NCBI GenBank assembly: GCA_030680075.1
Contig: JAUXWR010000371.1
Location: 62,001-126,000, forward strand
Direction of reading: 5' to 3'
DNA from: Legionella sp.
GTDB lineage: Bacteria; Pseudomonadota; Gammaproteobacteria; Legionellales; Legionellaceae
Length of the DNA: 64,000 nucleotides
The position numbers and the translations under genes are program-made. This document shows positions 36,316 to 45,494 of the stretch, piece after piece (position 1 is the first letter of the stretch; every line of letters begins with the position of its first letter). The notes beneath the pieces were generated by a model, which worked only from the letters and a program-made list of their open reading frames with translations, was not told the DNA's origin and did not search any database.

Positions 36316-36869
36316 GAAACGTCCTTTGTAACTTGCAGGCGAGAAATAATTTTCTTAACCCCGCGAACCTCATTAACCCGTTTAATAATGGCAAAAATGG
36401 ATTTATCCTGTTTAACCCCACCGCTTAATGTGACCGTGCCGTTAACAGTTGTTGCATTAATGCCCACTAATGGGATTGATTCATCATCAAAAACCTTTGC
36501 TTTCAGAACAGCTGCTTCTACTTTTGCAGTAATGTAAGTATCGGTGAAAGCGGTATTGACTTGTTTGACAAATAATTCATCAACGTCAACTGATTTTACG
36601 CCTTTAGTGGATTTTGCCAATCTTAACGCATCGACAAAAGCCTGATTATCCCGCACATGACCACTTAAGGTTACTATGCCATTTTTGGTAGTAATGTGGA
36701 TTTTCAGGGGGTTAATATCCCGATTTTTGGTGAATTTTGCGGTGATTTTGGTGGTGATAACTGAATCACCTAATGTTTGTTCAATTTCCTGAAAGTTATT
36801 ATCAGCATGGGCAAAACCCACCACTGTAATCAATAAGGTACTTAAAATGAGGTTTAAAAAAGCGCGCAT
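36312..36869 (-). CDS. Exported BON-domain protein (OsmY/DolP-like)
   Basis: A 185-residue protein with a signal peptide cleaved after AHA (about residue 23) and two BON domains: DSVITTKITAKF ... NGIVTLSGHVRD and DTYITAKVEAAV ... NGTVTLSGGVKQ. It has no lipobox Cys, so it is more OsmY-like than DolP-like. Members are periplasmic and linked to envelope stress. The frame can be extended upstream, but that part lies in the repeat at 36918-36950, so I start at ATG 36869. Confidence 0.85.
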   Translation of the reverse strand: MRAFLNLILSTLLITVVGFAHADNNFQEIEQTLGDSVITTKITAKFTKNRDINPLKIHITTKNGIVTLSGHVRDNQAFVDALRLAKSTKGVKSVDVDELFVKQVNTAFTDTYITAKVEAAVLKAKVFDDESIPLVGINATTVNGTVTLSGGVKQDKSIFAIIKRVNEVRGVKKIISRLQVTKDVS

Positions 36870-36917
36870 ATGATTGATCGCAAAGTGAACCATAGCCACA
36901 GTATACCATCGTAATAA

Positions 36918-36950
36918 CCGAGCCGCGACCCGTGAGGAATCGTTCACGGG
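36918..36950. repeat. REP-like repeat, CCGAGCCGCG family
   Basis: ccgagccgcgacccgtgagg continuing to cgttcacggg matches the right arm of the pair at 30380-30457. It lies between the BON gene start and the IcmL-like gene end. Confidence 0.75.
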
Positions 36951-36959
36951 AAGTGATTA

Positions 36960-37403
36960 TTAATACTGAACCTGGGTCATATTGACACTTTGAATCAAAT
37001 AAGGTGGATTTGACGCTTTAATAACCACGACCGTGAACGTAACACTCATATTGAGTTCAGGAATATCGATGGGCTGATTAATTCGCCAATACGTCACATT
37101 ATCAACATTACCGGCATCGACTATAGTGCCAGAAGAAGGTGCTGTGGGGTGTAATGTCAATTGATTATCTTGTATGGTTGCCACTTTATCGCCAAGAAAG
37201 CTCTTAAAAGCACCCCAGGCGGCTGGCGTATAATTGGCTTTTGATTTATCCAGCTCGGTTTTCATGTTTTTGTAATCGATAGTGAGTGTATTAAGAAGGG
37301 TTTGTTTCGTCCAGGAAATAACGCCTGCATCATCCGCGTAATTAATGGTCGGAAATAACAAGATGAAAAATAAAAATAGAGGACTCAGGCGTTTCGTGTT
37401 CAT
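36960..37403 (-). CDS. Secreted DotI/IcmL-like protein
   Basis: A 147-residue protein with a signal peptide ending NYA. The mature region, with WTKQTLLNTLTIDYKNMKTE, NYTPAAWGAFKSFL and YWRINQPIDIPE, looks like the periplasmic domain of DotI/IcmL/TraM proteins of type IVB secretion systems, but without the membrane anchor. Such soluble paralogues are common in Legionella; their role is unknown. Start at ATG 37403, behind AAAAGGAAA. Confidence 0.6.
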   Translation of the reverse strand: MNTKRLSPLFLFFILLFPTINYADDAGVISWTKQTLLNTLTIDYKNMKTELDKSKANYTPAAWGAFKSFLGDKVATIQDNQLTLHPTAPSSGTIVDAGNVDNVTYWRINQPIDIPELNMSVTFTVVVIKASNPPYLIQSVNMTQVQY

Positions 37404-37533
37404 TGAATGTTTCCTTTTCAATCATTAAAAAAAGTATAGCAGAGGTCTTTCGTATTGAGGTAGGGCAGTAAAGTTACGCCTTATCAACTAAACTGTTATA
37501 ATCTGTAACATTTTGCATCACCTGGTGGTAACA

Positions 37534-40371
37534 ATGCAGTCAATCAGTATTCGAGGGGCGCGAACGCATAACTTGAAAAATATCGATGTAGAGATTCCCC
37601 GTAATCAATTAACGGTTATTACGGGGCTTTCCGGGTCAGGAAAATCATCTTTAGCATTCGATACGCTTTATGCAGAAGGCCAAAGACGTTATGTCGAATC
37701 ACTATCGTCTTATGCTCGTCAGTTTTTATCTATGATGGAAAAGCCTGATGTGGACTCCATTGAAGGATTATCGCCGGCCATTTCTATCGAACAAAAAGCA
37801 ACCTCACATAATCCACGCTCAACCGTGGGTACCATCACTGAAATTTATGATTATCTTCGTTTGTTATATGCACGCGTTGGTGAGCCGCGCTGCCCCACCC
37901 ATCATCTTGTTTTGCATGCCCAGACAATTAGCCAGATGGTGGATCAGGTTCTGGCTATGCCCTCTGATAGCAAAGCGATGATTTTGGCACCGGTGGTACG
38001 TGAGCGTAAAGGCGAGCATTTGCAATTACTGCAACAGCTACAAGCTCAAGGCTATGTGCGTGCGCGCATAGATGGTGAACTTTGTGAGCTGGATTCACCG
38101 CCAAAATTGGCATTGCGTCAAAAACATACTATTGAAGTCGTGGTTGACCGCTTTAAAATTCGTGCAGATATTGGGCAGCGCTTAAGTGAGTCGTTTGAAA
38201 ATGCCCTTAATCTTGCTGATGGGATAGTCATTGTTGCAGCAATGGATGGCGATTTTGATGACGTTGTATTTTCATCCAAATTTGCCTGCCCTGAATGCGG
38301 CTATAGTTTAAGTGAGCTGGAGCCTCGTCTCTTCTCTTTTAATAACCCATTGGGAGCTTGCCCTTCTTGTGATGGCTTAGGCGTTGATCAATTTTTCGAT
38401 CCAGCGCGCGTCGTGCACAATGAAAAGCTCAGCTTGGCTGAAGGAGCAATACGTGGTTGGGATAGAAAAACCACCTATTATTTCCCTTTATTAGAATCTT
38501 TGGCTCGTCACTATCGGTTTGATATTGAACAATCTTTTGTTGATTTGCCGGAAAAAATACGGGATGTTGTTCTTTATGGCAGCGGGGATGAAATAATTGA
38601 GTTTCATTATGCACGTCCTCATCAAGGTTATTATGTTAAGCAGCATGCATTTGAAGGCGTAATCATTAATATGCAACGTCGCTATCGCGAGTCTGATTCG
38701 GCGATGGTGCGAGAAGAGTTAGCGAAATACTTATCGTCAAGGCCTTGCCAGACCTGTAACGGTGCGCGCCTGCGCGAGGAAGCGCGGCACGTATTTGTTG
38801 ATGATAAAAATTTACCGGAAATATCGGCCTATTCAATAGAAAAAGCCTATGATTTTTTCAAAAATTTGAAATTAACCGGCTATCGCGGTGAGATTTCTGC
38901 AAAAATTAACAAGGAAATTATCGAGCGTTTAGGTTTTCTGGTGAATGTTGGACTGGATTACTTGTCTCTGGCACGCAGTGCAGAGACGTTATCAGGAGGC
39001 GAGGCTCAACGCATTCGCCTTGCGAGCCAGATTGGTTCGGGTTTAGTGGGTGTGATGTATATTCTTGATGAACCATCGATAGGGCTTCATCAACGGGATA
39101 ATGATCGTCTTCTGAAAACGCTCGTGCATTTACGGGATTTAGGGAATACCGTTATTGTGGTCGAACATGATGAAGACGCTATTCGCTCCGCCGATTTTGT
39201 TCTTGATGTAGGACCTGGTGCGGGCGTTCACGGTGGGCAAATTGTGGCGTCTGGCACGCCTAAAGCGATTATCGCCAATAAAGCATCACTTACCGGCCAA
39301 TACCTCGCTGGCTCTCAATGCATTGCTATTCCTGAAACGCGTACACCGGTGGATGAGAAGCGCATGATTCACCTGGAAGGCGTTACCTGCAATAATTTAA
39401 ACAAGGTTAATGTGAGTATTCCATTAGGGGTGATTACTTGTGTCACGGGAGTCTCGGGTTCAGGGAAATCAAGTTTAATCAATGACACGCTTTATCCTAT
39501 TGCTGCCAATAAATTAAATCGAGCCAGTCTTTTTACGCCAGGTCAATTAACCAGCATTAAAGGGTTAAATTTATGCGACAAGGTTATCGATATTGATCAA
39601 AGCCCAATTGGTCGCACACCGCGTTCAAATCCTGCAACATATACTGGGTTATTTACGCCAATTCGGGAATTATTTTCAAACACACCAGAGTCACGTGCCA
39701 GAGGATATCAGCCCGGACGCTTTAGTTTTAATGTGCGCGGTGGTCGGTGTGAAGCGTGCCAGGGCGATGGCATGATTAAAGTGGAAATGCATTTCCTCCC
39801 TGATATTTATGTTGCTTGCGATGTATGCAGAGGCAAGCGATATAACCGCGAGACTTTAGAAATCCAGTACAAAGGAAAAAATATTCACGAAATTTTGGAC
39901 ATGACTGTAGAAGATGCCCGAATTTTCTTTGATGCCATTCCCGTACTTGCCCGAAAATGCCAGACACTCATTGACGTCGGTTTATCTTACATTCGCATAG
40001 GACAGAGTGCGACAACTCTCTCTGGTGGAGAAGCGCAACGCATCAAATTGGCGCGAGAATTATCCAAAAGGGATACAGGAAGTACTCTTTATATTCTTGA
40101 CGAACCAACGACTGGATTGCATTTTCATGATACCAAACAACTGTTAGGTGTCCTGGTGCGGCTCCGTGAGCAGGGCAATACGATTATTATTATCGAGCAT
40201 AATCTCGATGTAATTAAAACAGCCGACTGGATTATTGATTTGGGGCCTGAAGGAGGGAGTAAAGGCGGGCAGATTTTGGTGACAGGTACGCCTGAAACCG
40301 TCGCTGGGTGCAAGCATTCTTATACCGGACAATTCTTAAAGCCATTATTGAAGAAGCAAGCTAAAAGCTAA
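37534..40371 (+). CDS. uvrA: UvrABC system protein A
   Basis: A 945-residue DNA damage sensor of nucleotide excision repair. Two ABC ATPase halves are clear: Walker [16 protein letters not shown] near residue 31 and [15 protein letters not shown] near 640, with two LSGGEAQRI signatures. Zinc-binding CxxC sets include CPECGYS, CPSCDG and CEACQGDG. Start at ATG 37534, which gives the conserved [14 protein letters not shown]; upstream codons are not conserved. Full-length, divergent from the IcmL-like gene. Confidence 0.98.
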   Translation: MQSISIRGARTHNLKNIDVEIPRNQLTVITGLSGSGKSSLAFDTLYAEGQRRYVESLSSYARQFLSMMEKPDVDSIEGLSPAISIEQKATSHNPRSTVGTITEIYDYLRLLYARVGEPRCPTHHLVLHAQTISQMVDQVLAMPSDSKAMILAPVVRERKGEHLQLLQQLQAQGYVRARIDGELCELDSPPKLALRQKHTIEVVVDRFKIRADIGQRLSESFENALNLADGIVIVAAMDGDFDDVVFSSKFACPECGYSLSELEPRLFSFNNPLGACPSCDGLGVDQFFDPARVVHNEKLSLAEGAIRGWDRKTTYYFPLLESLARHYRFDIEQSFVDLPEKIRDVVLYGSGDEIIEFHYARPHQGYYVKQHAFEGVIINMQRRYRESDSAMVREELAKYLSSRPCQTCNGARLREEARHVFVDDKNLPEISAYSIEKAYDFFKNLKLTGYRGEISAKINKEIIERLGFLVNVGLDYLSLARSAETLSGGEAQRIRLASQIGSGLVGVMYILDEPSIGLHQRDNDRLLKTLVHLRDLGNTVIVVEHDEDAIRSADFVLDVGPGAGVHGGQIVASGTPKAIIANKASLTGQYLAGSQCIAIPETRTPVDEKRMIHLEGVTCNNLNKVNVSIPLGVITCVTGVSGSGKSSLINDTLYPIAANKLNRASLFTPGQLTSIKGLNLCDKVIDIDQSPIGRTPRSNPATYTGLFTPIRELFSNTPESRARGYQPGRFSFNVRGGRCEACQGDGMIKVEMHFLPDIYVACDVCRGKRYNRETLEIQYKGKNIHEILDMTVEDARIFFDAIPVLARKCQTLIDVGLSYIRIGQSATTLSGGEAQRIKLARELSKRDTGSTLYILDEPTTGLHFHDTKQLLGVLVRLREQGNTIIIIEHNLDVIKTADWIIDLGPEGGSKGGQILVTGTPETVAGCKHSYTGQFLKPLLKKQAKS

Positions 40372-40388
40372 CTGGTTAGTTTTAGGAT

Positions 40389-40430
40389 AATCACACCAGC
40401 ATCTCTGATGTGATTATTTTTCTCTTTTAA
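40389..40430 (+). terminator. Terminator hairpin after uvrA
   Basis: AATCACA (40389) pairs with TGTGATT (40409-40415) and is followed by a T-rich run. Being AT-rich it may serve the convergent gene too. Confidence 0.6.
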
Positions 40431-40456
40431 TATAGAGTTTGATGATAAATGTAAGT

Positions 40457-41029
40457 TTACATTGTTAAACGGCCTGTCTCAGTAGTTTCTTGAGTAGGAA
40501 GGCACGCTTTAATTAAATGAACAAGTGCTACAATTGGCGAAAGAAGTAGGGTTAACGCTATTCCTGCACTGAATCTTGCAATTTCTATGGGAACGGCAAT
40601 TGCCCAAGCGAGTGTATTTGTAAATGTATTTTCTTTTTGTTCATCCAAATATGTGTCTGCAATTAATTTTCTTGCGAGCAAGGGTAATATTAAGAAGTCC
40701 AAGACACCTTTGGCCCCACCTTGATTATTATGTCTACCTTTCAAAAAAAGATCAAAATGCTCACCCACAAGAATATTAAAAGTAGCATTCAAACCGGATA
40801 GAAAATCCAGGTCACTTTTAAATACGCGAGAAATATTATTTCCTACCGTAGAATCAATCATTTCTTTACCTTGACAAGGATTATTACCTGCTAGGCAATA
40901 AACTATCCCTGAATTAATCGATGAGGGATTTAGTGCACGAAAAAAAGATAATGAGGTTTGATTAAATTTTGTTATAGGATAATTCGTATCAAAAACAGAC
41001 TCAGGAGTGCCAACAAGATAATATGTCAT
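40457..41029 (-). CDS. Hypothetical protein with C-terminal hydrophobic segment
   Basis: 190 residues from ATG 41029; a second ATG at 41074 would add 15. The C-terminal third has a hydrophobic stretch (AWAIAVPIEIARFSAGIAL and following) that could span the membrane once or twice, then a short Thr/Glu tail. Central part contains LFLKGRHNNQGGAKG. I do not recognise a family. It could be an accessory or secreted protein of this lineage. No clear ribosome site favours either start. Confidence 0.5.
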   Translation of the reverse strand: MTYYLVGTPESVFDTNYPITKFNQTSLSFFRALNPSSINSGIVYCLAGNNPCQGKEMIDSTVGNNISRVFKSDLDFLSGLNATFNILVGEHFDLFLKGRHNNQGGAKGVLDFLILPLLARKLIADTYLDEQKENTFTNTLAWAIAVPIEIARFSAGIALTLLLSPIVALVHLIKACLPTQETTETGRLTM

Positions 41030-41259
41030 TATAAAATACGGCCTATTAATAACTAAAAAATGCAACAGTACCATATTGTGGTGATTTTTTAAACATATTT
41101 GTAAAAGAAAGAGGCCCTAAACAGTGGCAATTGGGAGGAGTTAGCCCTTGATGCGAAGCGACGGACCCTTCGAGACGGCGCGTTAGGTCTGGTGCTTAAT
41201 GATGAGATTTGTTGATGCGCCTCTTTAGGGCGAACGGGGGGCGCTAATCTTTCGAAACG

Positions 41260-41336
41260 GTGCTTTATGCTCAGTTGTCGCCGAAGCCGTTCATGGCTCC
41301 GGAGGGGTGAAAACTCCTTCTTGTAGCATAAAGCAC
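41260..41336. other. Structured inverted-repeat element, possible small RNA
   Basis: A perfect 12-base pair, GTGCTTTATGCT at 41260-41271 and AGCATAAAGCAC at 41325-41336, encloses smaller stems (GAAGCC/GGCTCC and GGAG/CTCC). The preceding bases hold a similar TTCGAGACGGCGC / TTCGAAACGGTGC direct pair (41168 and 41251). The rest of 41030-41370 shows no gene. Confidence 0.5.
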
Positions 41337-41370
41337 TGAAGGTCAGCTTTTTAATTTACTGACTGATTAA

Positions 41371-41787
41371 TCAGCCAATTTTTTTATACGTATCATGCCC
41401 GATTAAACGCGATCCAGGGCCTTCGTGAATAATGTCCGTGGCTTGGCGATTCAAAATGGCCATTGTATCAATGATGTTTTGTTTATCATCAAAATTGCCA
41501 ATAACACTTAAGACAGAGCCACATTGTGGATATACCACGCTAAAGCTGACAACATTGCCCGTTGTATAACCAATTATGGGCTGTTTTTTTCCAATAGCTT
41601 TCTCCTGGCACTCTTTAGAAGCCACGGCGGTAGTGAAAAAGCCTTCAATTTTGTTATCGGGAAGCCGTGTCAATTCCAGTACAGAGCCTCGTTCATTTTT
41701 GTAAGTTATAGCATTAGTGGCAGCAAAGCATGATTGACTTAACACAGAAAATCCAATGACAGCTAAACTTAAATTTTTTAATAACAT
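41371..41787 (-). CDS. Avidin/streptavidin-family secreted protein
   Basis: A 138-residue protein with a signal peptide (cleaved after CFA, near residue 22). The mature part follows the avidin barrel: ITYKNERGSVLEL (like WYNQLGS), GFFTTAVAS (like GTYESAVGN), QPIIGYTT, FSVVYPQCGSV, IIDTMAILN and the final LIGHDTYKKI, nearly identical to streptavidin LVGHDTFTKV. Conserved biotin contacts are Asn23, Ser27, Ser88 and Asp128 in streptavidin numbering. The four tryptophans are replaced: Trp79 by Phe, Trp92 by Val, Trp108 by Ala, Trp120 by Pro. Biotin binding is therefore doubtful. AAGGAG precedes the ATG. Confidence 0.8.
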   Translation of the reverse strand: MLLKNLSLAVIGFSVLSQSCFAATNAITYKNERGSVLELTRLPDNKIEGFFTTAVASKECQEKAIGKKQPIIGYTTGNVVSFSVVYPQCGSVLSVIGNFDDKQNIIDTMAILNRQATDIIHEGPGSRLIGHDTYKKIG

Positions 41788-41951
41788 TTATTACTCCTTA
41801 AAATTATTCAATACGATAACGAGGCGCATTTTATCAACAGCTCTTAAGGTTATCTACGCTGTAATATTTTTTTTTCACCATTGGTCAATTTGTTTTTGCG
41901 CTGATTTAGAGCTATAACTTATTGAAGAGTTATATTAACCAGGAAAGAAAT

Positions 41952-42533
41952 ATGGGCACCTTTTTGATAGTGCTTTTAGTCATCATCATATTGTTATTTT
42001 TTGTGGTAATTGGCATATACAATGCCCTAATCGGCATGATTGAAGCCATTAATAACAATAAACGACAAATTGATATTCAACTGGATCGTCGGTATAAAGT
42101 TTTCGAGTCCTTGATTGAAACCGTGAAGCAATACATGGATTACGAAAAAACTACCTTGAAAGATGTAGTAGCGCTTCGTAATCAGGCGCAGGCCGCCAAA
42201 GCTGCCGGTGATGAGCAAGGACGAATTGCTGCTGAAAACGCGATTTCGCAAATTGCTTCAGGACTAAGTATTGTTTTTGAGCAGTATCCAGACCTCAAAG
42301 CCAGTCAAAATATACTGCAACTGCAAGAAGAAATTGTGAATACAGAAAATAAGCTTTCTTATGCCAAGCAAGCTTATAATGATAGTGTTGAGCGCTATTA
42401 TGCGAAGAAAAAGTCCTTCTTCGAAGCCATGATTGTAAGTGCTTTTCCTGCAAAATTGGACAAAGAGTTTGCATATTGGTCGTTGCCGGATGATCAAATC
42501 AAGGCGCGTGAAGATTACACCGTTAAATTTTGA
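41952..42533 (+). CDS. lemA: LemA family protein
   Basis: A 193-residue protein with one N-terminal membrane span (residues 4-27) and a long helical domain carrying YNALIGMIEAINNNKRQIDIQLDRR and LEEEIVNTENKLSYAK-type segments. I start at ATG 41952 behind AGGAAAG; the upstream TTG is less likely. It precedes an M48 protease by eight bases, a pairing common for LemA, with unknown joint function. Confidence 0.93.
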   Translation: MGTFLIVLLVIIILLFFVVIGIYNALIGMIEAINNNKRQIDIQLDRRYKVFESLIETVKQYMDYEKTTLKDVVALRNQAQAAKAAGDEQGRIAAENAISQIASGLSIVFEQYPDLKASQNILQLQEEIVNTENKLSYAKQAYNDSVERYYAKKKSFFEAMIVSAFPAKLDKEFAYWSLPDDQIKAREDYTVKF

Positions 42534-42541
42534 GCATATAA

Positions 42542-43567
42542 ATGGCATTATCGGATTATCATGCAACCGCGGGCGATTGGCGAAAACAATTGCAAAATAA
42601 TGGGCGCAAAACCCGCATGGTTATTGCGCTCTTTTTTCTCATCTATATAGCTGTTGGCTTGACCGCTGATGTGGTTATTCTCCAATCCCATTACCCACAA
42701 GTATCATTACAACGCTGTTTTTACGCCCTTATCACTTTAAAAGTCGTGCCTTATGCGACCATAATTATGGCAGCAATCGCGTTTATCTCATTACTGATTA
42801 CCTATTCAATGTATGATCGCATAATGCTGCTCGGCACAGAATATCGAGAGATTACGCCTGAAACGGCTAAAACTATGCAGGAAAAGCAGCTTTACAATGT
42901 GGTTGAGGAAATGAAAGTTGCGGCAGGCCTTCAATATATCCCCAAAGTCTTTCTTATCGATGCAGATTACATGAATGCTTTTGCCAGTGGTTACAGCGAA
43001 AAATCCGCTATGGTTGCCATTACACGTGGTTTGATTGATAAATTGGACAGGGCGGAGCTACAAGCAGTCATGGCTCATGAATTAAGCCATATTCGTCATC
43101 AGGATATTAAATTGACGCTGATGGTCGCCGTTCTTAGTAATATTTTATTAATCGTCATTGATATATTATTTTATAGCGTAGTATTTAAACGAGACCGCCA
43201 GGATAATCGCTTATTTGCTGTTATTCTCATTTTGCGTTACGCATTACCACTAATTACAGTCGTTTTGACCTTATTTTTGAGCCGTACTCGCGAATACATG
43301 GCCGACTCTGGATCTGTCGAGTTAATGCGTGATAACGAACCTATGGCGCGGGCTTTACTGAAAATAAGTCAGGATCATGAGAACAATGCCGAAAAATTCC
43401 AGCAAGCATATGGACAAACAGCGCATGAAGAGCTAAGGCAAGCCTCTTATCTTTTCGACCCCTCAGGCATTGATCCGGTTAAATCGCTTACGAATGCTTT
43501 TTCCACCCATCCTGAAATTGATCAACGCCTTGAAGCATTGGGTTTTAAACGTAAAAATCCAAAATAG
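42542..43567 (+). CDS. M48-family membrane metalloprotease (HtpX-like)
   Basis: A 341-residue protein with two N-terminal membrane spans, then an M48 domain: NAFASGYSEKSAMVAITRGL, the zinc motif HELSHIRHQD near residue 180, more membrane spans, and a third ligand in SRTREYMADSGSVEL. It probably degrades damaged membrane proteins. Forms an operon with lemA. It ends 14 bases before the convergent ABC permease. Confidence 0.92.
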   Translation: MALSDYHATAGDWRKQLQNNGRKTRMVIALFFLIYIAVGLTADVVILQSHYPQVSLQRCFYALITLKVVPYATIIMAAIAFISLLITYSMYDRIMLLGTEYREITPETAKTMQEKQLYNVVEEMKVAAGLQYIPKVFLIDADYMNAFASGYSEKSAMVAITRGLIDKLDRAELQAVMAHELSHIRHQDIKLTLMVAVLSNILLIVIDILFYSVVFKRDRQDNRLFAVILILRYALPLITVVLTLFLSRTREYMADSGSVELMRDNEPMARALLKISQDHENNAEKFQQAYGQTAHEELRQASYLFDPSGIDPVKSLTNAFSTHPEIDQRLEALGFKRKNPK

Positions 43568-43581
43568 GTGCTTCTTTCCTC

Positions 43582-44355
43582 TTATTCACGAAGCCCTACT
43601 CCTTTTTTAAGCAAAACCATGTTAAGCGCTATCATTATTACCAGCATTAAACAAATGATACTCATTGAGAGCGTCATATTAACTTCTTCCTGACCAATCA
43701 TCGCATGGCGCATTGCATTAACCATGTATAAAATCGGATTAAATTTTGAGACGTTTTGCCAAAAAGGCGACAACATGCTGATAGAGTAAAAAACACACCC
43801 TAAATAGGTGAGCGGCGTGAGCACAAAAGTGGGAATGAGCATTACGTCATCAAAATTGCGCGCGAGCATGGCATTGGTGAATCCGGCCAAAGAGAAAACT
43901 GCCGACACCAGCAATACGACTAACAATGATAAAGGCAGGTGATCAAAGTGCAATGTCACAAAAAAACAGGATACCAAAAAAACCAATACAGCAACGATTA
44001 ATCCTCTAAGCATACCGCCCAAAACATAGCCTAAAAGCAATAAACCATTATGCATGGGACTTACCAGGATCTCTTCAATACTGCGTTGAAAACGTAAACT
44101 GAATAATGAGGTGGAAACATTTCCATAAGCGTTAGTAATGACGGACATCATAATTAACCCAGGCGCGATGAATGAGGTATAACTCACACCCTGAATGGGA
44201 CCTATCCGGTTCCCAATCATCGTACCAAAGATTAAAAAATAGAGGCCAGTCGTAATTACCGGTGGCAAAAATACCTGGCTTGAGATACGAAACATTCTTA
44301 CTAATTCGCGTCTGACCAAGGTGTATAGGGCAATTAATTGTCGATTAATGGTCAT
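43582..44355 (-). CDS. ABC-2 type exporter permease
   Basis: A 257-residue protein with six membrane spans typical of ABC-2 permeases (YadH-like); SPMHNGLLLLGYVLGG and LTYLGCVFYSISMLSPFWQ are characteristic. Overlaps the ATPase gene by 11 bases and forms the exporter with it. Substrate unknown. Confidence 0.9.
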   Translation of the reverse strand: MTINRQLIALYTLVRRELVRMFRISSQVFLPPVITTGLYFLIFGTMIGNRIGPIQGVSYTSFIAPGLIMMSVITNAYGNVSTSLFSLRFQRSIEEILVSPMHNGLLLLGYVLGGMLRGLIVAVLVFLVSCFFVTLHFDHLPLSLLVVLLVSAVFSLAGFTNAMLARNFDDVMLIPTFVLTPLTYLGCVFYSISMLSPFWQNVSKFNPILYMVNAMRHAMIGQEEVNMTLSMSIICLMLVIMIALNMVLLKKGVGLRE

Positions 44356-45259
44356 GATTAATTAAATCCAGAAAAAGCTCTTCCAAGCGGTTTGTTTTGT
44401 TACGCATACTATGAACATGAATCCCGCGATTAGTGAGGATGGTAAATACATCATTAAGAGCGACTTGGTTATCAACACGCAGTTCAAAGGTATTGGCATC
44501 AATCAGGGTTGCTTCAAATGGCTCCAGAGGAGGTAGTTCTGACAGGGGAGCTTCCGTTGTAAAAACGAAGGTTTGATGACGAAGAGTGGTCAATAATTTT
44601 TTCATCGTGGTGTTTTTAACAATCACGCCCTTGTCGATGATGGCAATTTTTTTACATAACTGTTCGGCTTCTTCGAGGTAATGCGTGGTTAAAATGATAG
44701 TTGTGCCTTCAGCATTCGTGCGTGTCAAGAATTCCCACATGCTTCGTCTAATTTCAATATCGACGCCTGCGGTAGGCTCATCAAGAATTAATACCTTAGG
44801 CTCATGAATAAGGGCACGGGCAATCATCAGACGGCGTTTCATTCCGCCTGATAAATGACGAACGATAGAATTGCGTTTTTCCCACAAGCCTAACTGATGC
44901 AAGAGCCTATCCGCACGAGGGCTTGCCTTGCGTCTTGATATGCCATAATAGCCCGCCTGACTTAGTAAAATCTGTTTGCACGATTCAAAGATATTAAGGT
45001 TAAATTCCTGAGGCACTAACCCCAAAGAGGATTTGGCAAAATCGGGCGCTTTATCCAAATCATGACCTTCGATGACAATACTGCCTGAGGTTTTGATAAG
45101 GAGTGTGGTAATGAGGCCAATAGTGGTTGATTTACCAGCCCCATTGGCGCCTAAGAGCGCGAAAAAATCCCCAGACTCAACGGTTAAATCAATACCTTTC
45201 AGGGCTTCAACGCCGTTTGCATAAGTTTTACGAAGCTGTTTTATTTCAAGGGCATGCAT
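44345..45259 (-). CDS. ABC transporter ATP-binding protein
   Basis: A 304-residue ATPase (YadG-like). Walker A is GANGAGKSTTIGL near residue 37, the signature is LSGGMKRRLMIARAL, Walker B is KVLILDEPTAGVD, and the switch is LTTHYLEEAE. The last 90 residues form a regulatory tail. Pairs with the permease downstream. Confidence 0.94.
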   Translation of the reverse strand: MHALEIKQLRKTYANGVEALKGIDLTVESGDFFALLGANGAGKSTTIGLITTLLIKTSGSIVIEGHDLDKAPDFAKSSLGLVPQEFNLNIFESCKQILLSQAGYYGISRRKASPRADRLLHQLGLWEKRNSIVRHLSGGMKRRLMIARALIHEPKVLILDEPTAGVDIEIRRSMWEFLTRTNAEGTTIILTTHYLEEAEQLCKKIAIIDKGVIVKNTTMKKLLTTLRHQTFVFTTEAPLSELPPLEPFEATLIDANTFELRVDNQVALNDVFTILTNRGIHVHSMRNKTNRLEELFLDLINHDH

Positions 45260-45322
45260 ACACTTCTCGCCATTTCAAATTGTGCTATTTACTGAGAGTA
45301 AAATACCACAATTTGAGATAAA

Positions 45323-45494
45323 TCACCCATTTGAGTTGAGGTTTGTAGCTTGCAATTTTGGTGGTTCTTCATCGCTCCAATTTTCCCGTTGCTCATCTTC
45401 ACTTTCACTTTCAATTTCGCTTCGCCGTTTGCTCATAGCTCTTTTGAATATCTGGGTAAGATCCATAGTTGCATCCATTAGCTTTGATGAGGAA
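45323..45494 (-). other. Displaced C-terminal coding frame of the WASP-like protein
   Basis: After the A9 tract the minus-strand frame one base back is open down to a TGA at 45323-45325 and encodes KRSSSKLMDATMDLTQIF, KRAMSKRRSEIESESEDEQ and RENWSDEEPP. This resembles the connector helix and acidic, tryptophan-bearing tail of WASP. Insertion of one A, or a -1 slip, joins it to the upstream frame to give 361 residues. Confidence 0.6.

Noticed and set aside
36870..36947. Longer start of the BON-domain gene
   Set aside because: The extra codons come from a repeat and precede the signal peptide.
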